NCBI GenBank assembly: GCA_035353335.1
Contig: DAOPZJ010000001.1
Location: 110,938 to 127,895, forward strand
From: Oscillospiraceae bacterium
GTDB lineage: Bacteria > Bacillota > Clostridia > Oscillospirales > JAKOTC01
Direction: 5' to 3'
Length of the DNA stretch: 16,958 nucleotides
The notes under the pieces are model-generated. The model did no database searches and was not told the origin of the DNA. It was given only the letters and a program-made list of their open reading frames with translations. Position numbers and translations under genes: made by a program. This document shows, in pieces, positions 13,609 through 16,958 of this stretch (position 1 is the first letter of the stretch; each line of letters starts with the position of its first letter).

Positions 13609-14073
13609 TCACGTGTCGGTGCCGTTATAGGAACCGAAGGCCTCGGAGTAGCGATTTTCGAGAAACATCGGGAGATATTTCGGGGTGTCGTTGGTCGATG
13701 GGCGGGTTTTGAGTGCTTCGAGCGAAACCCAGAAGTTTTTGCCCTCGTCGCAGTCGGTCAATTCGTCGCGATAATCCGTAGTCTTGAATAAAAACACAAG
13801 ATAGCGGTCGAAAGTCTTGTTATTCAGCCAGTGGAAGATACCGCAGGATTGGAGATTTTCAACGGTGAGCCCGGTTTCCTCTTTGACTTCGCGGGTTACG
13901 CAGAAGCAGGAAGAATTGCGCGTAAGAGCGATTCTTCAAGAGCGTTGTTTACGACGCTTTGGCCGCCCGGGGAAGGACCAGCCCTTCTATCTTTTAATGC
14001 GATCCTGGACTAAGACCTCGCCGGTTATTGGGTTTTGAATCATAAACATCGTGGTGAGTTCGGTTTTCGGCAT
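13609..14073 (-). pseudogene. decayed Nudix (MutT-like) hydrolase
   Basis: On the minus strand an ATG at 14073 with GGAAGG about 11 bases upstream opens a typical Nudix N terminus (MPKTELTTMFMIQNPITG, then VQDRIKR). Codon 29 is TAG (13987-13989), where Trp would be expected before KGWSFPG. After FPG the Nudix box is destroyed: an unrelated stretch with another in-frame TGA and two imperfect hairpins (13910-13937 and 13941-13958) replaces it. The original frame then resumes with TREVKEETGLTV and runs to the normal C terminus (FLFKTTDYRDELTDC, EGKNFWVSLEAL). The last intact open stretch, 13609-13797, is therefore only the C-terminal fragment. Because start and end share one frame, the damage is local. 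It is almost certainly non-functional. Confidence 0.82.
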
Positions 14074-14164
14074 ACACACAGGGTCCTTCCAAAAGATAAA
14101 GAATGGGATTATTTTACCACAGCCGAAGCGGATTGGCAATCAGACGGTAATTTACCTAATTCAA

Positions 14165-14192
14165 TTTACTTTGTAGTATAATCATGTATAAT
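14165..14192 (+). promoter_or_regulatory. candidate promoter of the URO-D-like gene
   Basis: Two TATAAT sequences occur, at 14177-14182 and 14187-14192. The second has TTTACT (14165-14170) at a 16-base spacing. The leader to the ATG at 14229 would be about 30 bases and contains a perfect AAGGAGG. Confidence 0.5.
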
Positions 14193-14228
14193 GATTATGA
14201 ATTGATACGTTGCTCAAGGAGGAACATC

Positions 14229-15350
14229 ATGAAACTGACATCGCACGAACGCATTATGCGCATTTTTCAAAATAAAGAAATCGATCGTCCGGCCATCAAA
14301 CTCTGGGCATTTGAACCGGGCATGAAGCTGACAAATCCAGCATATCATCCTGTCTGTGAGGCGGCACAAAAAACAGACCTGTTTCTCACCATCGGGAACA
14401 ACATGGACATCTACTGCGGGAAATATGTAAACGAACTCATTACGCGGGAATATCGTGAAACCGATCAACCGATCTGGATCGATCACCACATCACATTCCA
14501 CACCCCGAAAGGCGATCTGAAGGGCGTCATGCGTTTTTCCACGATCGGGGAACCGTCATACACGACGGAATATATGATTAAAGAACCGGAGGATATGGAC
14601 AAACTGCTCTCGATGCCGTATGTACAGGGCGATTATGACCCAGAACCGTTTTTTGAAAAACAAGCGCAGGTGGGTGACCGGGGCATCGTGATGAGCGGGC
14701 TGGATCATGCGGGGTATGCGCTGCAGCGGATTACCGGCTCGGTAAATTTGGCATTGTTCAGCGTCGACTGCCGTGAAAAAGTCGAAGAGGTGCTCAGTGT
14801 TTATTCGAAACGGCTGGTAGACTGTGCCAAGACCATTCTTTCGTCAGGCGTGAAAGCGCCGCTCGCCTGGGTCGGACCGGAGCTTTTCACTCCGCCGCTG
14901 CTGTCTCCGAAAGACTTTGACGATTTTATTTTCAAATTCGACAAACCGATCTGTGATGTCGTACATGAAGCGGGAAGCCATGTCTGGGTACACTGCCACG
15001 GGAAAGTTGCGAAACTCGTGGAGCGGTATATCGAAATGGGTGTGGATATCTTGAATCCGCTGGAGCCGCCGAAAAACGGTGATATCAATATGAAAGAGAT
15101 CGTCCGGAAATACGGGAACCGGATCGGCTGGGAAGGGAATATCGAAATGCAGGATCTCATCCAGTCCAAACCGGATCACCTGCGGGAACTGATCGACGAG
15201 TGCGTCGAAGCCGGGAACGAGAGCGGACGGTTTATCCTTTGCCCGTCGTCGGGATTTATGGAATACCCGAGGCCTTCCAAAGAGTATATCGAAAATTTGT
15301 TGATTTATTTAAATTACGGGTTCGAGCGCGTCGAAGCGTGCAGGAAATAG
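14229..15350 (+). CDS. uroporphyrinogen decarboxylase-family (URO-D/MtaA-like) protein
   Basis: A 373-residue TIM-barrel protein of the URO-D superfamily. It keeps the family features LTSHERIMRIFQNKEIDRP at the N terminus, an HCHG motif (His255, Cys256, His257) and LCPSSG with Cys338. The latter residues resemble the His/Cys zinc ligands of MtaA/MtbA-type methylcobamide methyltransferases, so a role in methyl transfer is more likely than haem synthesis. The Arg-rich substrate-binding N terminus of true HemE is not evident. No corrinoid protein or methyltransferase partner is adjacent, so the substrate is unknown. The start at 14229 has AAGGAGG (14216-14222) six bases upstream; an in-frame ATG at 14184 lies in the promoter. 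It is a single gene with its own promoter and terminator. Confidence 0.88.
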   Translation: MKLTSHERIMRIFQNKEIDRPAIKLWAFEPGMKLTNPAYHPVCEAAQKTDLFLTIGNNMDIYCGKYVNELITREYRETDQPIWIDHHITFHTPKGDLKGVMRFSTIGEPSYTTEYMIKEPEDMDKLLSMPYVQGDYDPEPFFEKQAQVGDRGIVMSGLDHAGYALQRITGSVNLALFSVDCREKVEEVLSVYSKRLVDCAKTILSSGVKAPLAWVGPELFTPPLLSPKDFDDFIFKFDKPICDVVHEAGSHVWVHCHGKVAKLVERYIEMGVDILNPLEPPKNGDINMKEIVRKYGNRIGWEGNIEMQDLIQSKPDHLRELIDECVEAGNESGRFILCPSSGFMEYPRPSKEYIENLLIYLNYGFERVEACRK

Positions 15351-15352
15351 CA

Positions 15353-15378
15353 AAAAGCCGGTCGGTTGACCGGCTTTT
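15353..15378 (+). terminator. Rho-independent terminator of the URO-D-like gene
   Basis: GCCGGTC - GGTT - GACCGGC with flanking AAAA and TTTT, so it could work on both strands. It begins three bases after the stop codon. Confidence 0.88.
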
Positions 15379-15386
15379 ATAGTACT

Positions 15387-15475
15387 CCCCGAATAAAGGC
15401 ACCGGGGACCGGAGCGAATGCATATTAAAACATCTAACTGGGGGTATATATACGGGCGGCCATATGGGGCCGCCC
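15387..15475. repeat. hairpin-rich intergenic tract with GGGCGGCC palindrome
   Basis: CCCCG (15387-15391) pairs with CGGGG (15403-15407). Further on GGGCGGCC (15454-15461) - ATATGG - GGCCGCCC (15468-15475) forms a very stable 8-bp stem. No T-run follows on either strand. The second palindrome resembles GC-rich dispersed repeats I associate with this kind of genome. It lies after the stop of the minus-strand coat gene. Confidence 0.55.
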
Positions 15476-15495
15476 CTTCGGTGCTCAGCGAAGTA

Positions 15496-15978
15496 TTATT
15501 GCGTGCTGTACATGCCGTTTTGGGCCATATACTGGTAGATCTGCTCGCCGTGCTGCTGCTCTTCGCGCTGGATATGGTTCAGGGTATCGCGGATTTTGGT
15601 GTCATGGAATTCGAAGATGCCGGTGTTGTAGACCGAGGAGACGTGTTTTTCGGTTGAGAGCGCATCGGCGCAGACATAGCTGTCGCTTGCTTTGTTTTGA
15701 TCGGTATTCGCCGTATTCTGATAGGTCGGCGTAAAAGTCAGTTTGGACTGGCTGCCGCTGCTGCTGCCGGTACCCGACGGTACCGTCGGAACGGTTCCGC
15801 CCATGATTTGCGTGACTGTATTCAGATGCTGCTGCTCGTGCTGGCCGATCGTTGTAAACAAATCCTTTAACTGCTGATCTTTTGCGTCACAGGAGTATTT
15901 GTTGTATTTCTCCACGCAGACGTGTTCCTGTTCTTTTAAATCCTTGAGAATACCGCTTTCTTTCTGGGTGAATTGCAT
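15496..15978 (-). CDS. CotF-like spore coat / ferritin-like protein
   Basis: A 160-residue protein with two helical halves, each ending in an EQQH motif: residues about 5-60 (LKDLKEQEHVCVEKYNKY, GQHEQQHLN) and about 100-150 (CADALSTEKHVSSVYNTG, REEQQHGEQIY). They are joined by a Ser/Thr/Gly/Pro-rich linker. This is the Coat_F (PF07875) ferritin-like arrangement. The paired E/H motifs suggest a possible metal site, but activity is unproven. AAAGGCGG lies before the ATG. A near-perfect sigma-G-type promoter at 16027-16055 implies forespore expression, which matches the spore annotation. The mRNA would start with a stable hairpin (16003-16018). Family members are coat or spore-associated proteins, though some occur in non-sporulating contexts. 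Confidence 0.85.
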   Translation of the reverse strand: MQFTQKESGILKDLKEQEHVCVEKYNKYSCDAKDQQLKDLFTTIGQHEQQHLNTVTQIMGGTVPTVPSGTGSSSGSQSKLTFTPTYQNTANTDQNKASDSYVCADALSTEKHVSSVYNTGIFEFHDTKIRDTLNHIQREEQQHGEQIYQYMAQNGMYSTQ

Positions 15979-16002
15979 GATGAATTACCGCCTTTCTTAT
16001 CA

Positions 16003-16018
16003 ATCGGGCATTAGCCCG
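16003..16018 (-). promoter_or_regulatory. 5' leader hairpin of the coat gene mRNA
   Basis: ACGGGC-UAAU-GCCCG (minus strand) begins at or within a base or two of the transcript start predicted from the sigma-G-type promoter. A hairpin at the extreme 5' end commonly stabilises mRNA. On the plus strand the same sequence is followed by five T, but no plus-strand gene is upstream to be terminated. Confidence 0.45.
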
Positions 16019-16026
16019 TTTTTCGG

Positions 16027-16055
16027 TAGTATGGCGGTTTTTGGCGGTTTTATTC
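16027..16055 (-). promoter_or_regulatory. sigma-G-type (forespore) promoter of the coat gene
   Basis: On the minus strand GAATA (16055-16051), a 17-base spacer, CATACTA (16033-16027). This agrees at every constrained position with the Bacillus sigma-G consensus GHATR - 17/18 - CATNHTA. The predicted start is near 16020, giving a leader of about 42 bases. The spacer and -35 contain three AAACCG units at exact 10-bp steps. Confidence 0.7.
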
Positions 16056-16080
16056 GGTTTACCGACATATAACGACGGAA

Positions 16081-16755
16081 TTATTCCCGGTTTGTCGCTG
16101 ATAGGGTAAAGTGATTTTTGTAAAAATCGAGCGCGCCTTCGTCGCGCAGTTTCGAAAGCTCCGCGGACATGGCGCTGCGGTCGACCGAGAGATAATCCGC
16201 GAGTTCCTGCCGGTTCATCGGGATATCGAACGAGGCATTTTTGGCTTTTTTGGCCTCAGCGGAGAGAAAGGCGAGCAGTTTTTCGCGGGTGGTGCGCTTG
16301 GAAGTGAACTCCATCTTTTGATTGAGCAGGATGTTTTTATTGGCCAAAATGCGCAGCATGTTTAAAATCAACCGGTGGTGAAAGGCACAGGAATTGCCGC
16401 AGGTGGTGATGAGCTTTTTGAAATCGACGAACATAATTTCGCTGTCAACGGCACTGACGACGCTGACCGGCAGCGTTTTGGCATCGGAGCAGACAAAGGT
16501 CTCGGCGAACAAATCGCCCGGCTCAAATACCGAGACGATGTTTTTGTTGCCGTAAAAATCCTCCTTGATCACTTGCACCTGACCCGACAGTACGATGCCG
16601 ACGGCTTGAACCTGATCGCCTTCCGAAAAGATGAACTGCTTTTTTTCAAAGGTCTGCACTTTGGCGGCAAGACACGAGAGCAGCGAATTCAATTCCGTTT
16701 GACTGATGTTTTGAAATAAATCAATTGTTTTTAAAACCGATAAAAAATTTTTCAT
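16081..16755 (-). CDS. Crp/Fnr-family transcriptional regulator
   Basis: A 224-residue regulator. The N-terminal cNMP-binding-type beta roll (about 12-115: FSEGDQVQAVGIVLSGQVQV, VFEPGDLFAE) is followed by the dimer helix (about 125-150) and an HTH_Crp domain, with RQELADYLSVDRSAMSAEL at about 182-200. The four Cys pattern that binds the FNR cluster is absent. Instead CGNSC (Cys119, Cys123) followed by HH lies before the dimer helix, as I recall for a common clostridial subfamily found beside ferredoxin and hcp genes. It is divergent from such a ferredoxin, and a 6-bp-arm palindrome lies between them. The ribosome binding site is weak (GAG). The ligand could be a redox signal, NO or haem; this is not decidable here. 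Confidence 0.9.
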   Translation of the reverse strand: MKNFLSVLKTIDLFQNISQTELNSLLSCLAAKVQTFEKKQFIFSEGDQVQAVGIVLSGQVQVIKEDFYGNKNIVSVFEPGDLFAETFVCSDAKTLPVSVVSAVDSEIMFVDFKKLITTCGNSCAFHHRLILNMLRILANKNILLNQKMEFTSKRTTREKLLAFLSAEAKKAKNASFDIPMNRQELADYLSVDRSAMSAELSKLRDEGALDFYKNHFTLSATNRE

Positions 16756-16769
16756 AAAAGCTCAATTCC

Positions 16770-16783
16770 GTTGGAAATCCAAC
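16770..16783. promoter_or_regulatory. Crp/Fnr operator candidate in the divergent regulator-ferredoxin region
   Basis: GTTGGA-AA-TCCAAC is a perfect palindrome of the right size for a Crp/Fnr dimer. Its centre (16776.5) is at about -41.5 relative to the ferredoxin start predicted from TAGAAT (16806-16811), the class II activator position. For the regulator's own promoter it lies just downstream of the start, consistent with autorepression. Confidence 0.6.
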
Positions 16784-16798
16784 CGATTGTTTGATTTT

Positions 16799-16827
16799 AA
16801 TATAGTAGAATCGGATCATAAAGTCAA
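16799..16827 (-). promoter_or_regulatory. sigma-A promoter of the Crp/Fnr regulator gene
   Basis: On the minus strand TTGACT (16827-16822), a 17-base spacer, TATATT (16804-16799). Both elements are near consensus. The predicted start is near 16792, so the palindrome at 16770-16783 falls in the first 25 transcribed bases. Confidence 0.65.
16806..16811 (+). promoter_or_regulatory. -10 element of the ferredoxin gene
   Basis: TAGAAT matches five of six bases of the consensus and has no good -35 at the right distance, as expected for an activator-dependent promoter with the operator at 16770-16783. It overlaps the spacer of the opposing regulator promoter, so the two cannot be occupied by polymerase at once. 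Confidence 0.5.
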
Positions 16828-16851
16828 GGGACTTGGAACGGAGGAATTTTT

Positions 16852-16958
16852 ATGAAAAGACAGATGATCAAGATAGACGAAGAAAAATGCAGCGGCTGCG
16901 GACTGTGCGCAAGCGCCTGCCGCGAGGGCGCGATCGGCATGGTGAACGGAAAAGCCAA
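16852..16958 (+). CDS. 4Fe-4S ferredoxin-domain protein (5' part only)
   Basis: The first 35 codons of a gene that runs off the window. After MKRQMIKIDEEK comes CSGCGLCASAC, a CxxCxxCxxxC 4Fe-4S motif, followed by REGAIGMVNGKA. This N terminus is of the kind I associate with clostridial ferredoxin-type proteins encoded next to a Crp/Fnr regulator and often followed by hcp. CGGAGG (16839-16844) lies seven bases before the ATG. The single visible motif could belong to a small ferredoxin or to the N terminus of a longer protein. Neither the length nor the downstream genes can be seen. Confidence 0.85.
   Translation, partial: MKRQMIKIDEEKCSGCGLCASACREGAIGMVNGKA

Noticed and set aside
1..16958. 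CRISPR arrays, tRNA or rRNA genes, phage or transposase genes, defence or biosynthetic clusters
   Set aside because: No regular direct-repeat arrays, no tRNA-like or rRNA sequences that I could recognise, and no such proteins among the coding regions.

Overview
The window looks like a stretch of chromosome from an anaerobic, endospore-forming Clostridia member. Its style fits Oscillospirales and relatives, but I cannot place it further. The support is a gerA-type germinant receptor operon, a CotF-like spore coat/ferritin-like protein behind a near-perfect sigma-G type promoter, a HAAS/DUF1700-DUF4097 pair, and a Crp/Fnr regulator divergent from a 4Fe-4S ferredoxin. GC content is moderate, strong SD sequences are common, and small palindromic repeats are scattered between genes.

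Layout. 1-1724: DUF1700 (HAAS) membrane protein and DUF4097 beta-solenoid protein in one operon, closed by a clean terminator. 1865-5620: a ger operon in the order B-C-A. Its first gene seems to start at a non-canonical ATT, and its lipoprotein gene carries a -1 frameshift in an A7 run. 5680-6684 (minus) is a WYL regulator, divergent from a LytS-like 7TMR-DISM histidine kinase (6839-8716) and a SARP-like response regulator (8770-9591). A palindrome between them covers both -35 elements. 9592-10006 has no gene, but holds an inverted repeat, 11-bp phased repeats and several hairpins. 10007-11113 is a secreted M23 peptidase. 11232-12384 (minus) holds a small lipoprotein and a Nudix hydrolase, 12598-13494 an amidohydrolase, and 13609-14073 (minus) a decayed second Nudix gene. 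14229-15350 is a URO-D/MtaA-like protein with its own terminator. 15496-15978 (minus) is the coat protein, 16081-16755 (minus) the Crp/Fnr regulator, and 16852-end the start of a ferredoxin.

How the parts work together. Two parts relate to the spore: the germinant receptor and the coat protein, each behind a candidate forespore-type promoter. The kinase-regulator pair, the phased repeats just after it and the M23 hydrolase could form a cell-envelope signalling unit; this is inference. The Crp/Fnr-ferredoxin arrangement is the kind found beside hcp (hybrid cluster protein) in Clostridia and suggests redox or nitrosative-stress control.

I see no phage, CRISPR, defence or biosynthetic cluster, and no clearly new multi-gene system. 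The most informative signals are regulatory: the sigma-G promoter at 16027-16055, the shared palindromes at 6740-6755 and 16770-16783, and the 11-bp repeats at 9636-9676. The broken or unusual genes (gerB start, gerC frameshift, Nudix pseudogene) also deserve a second look.
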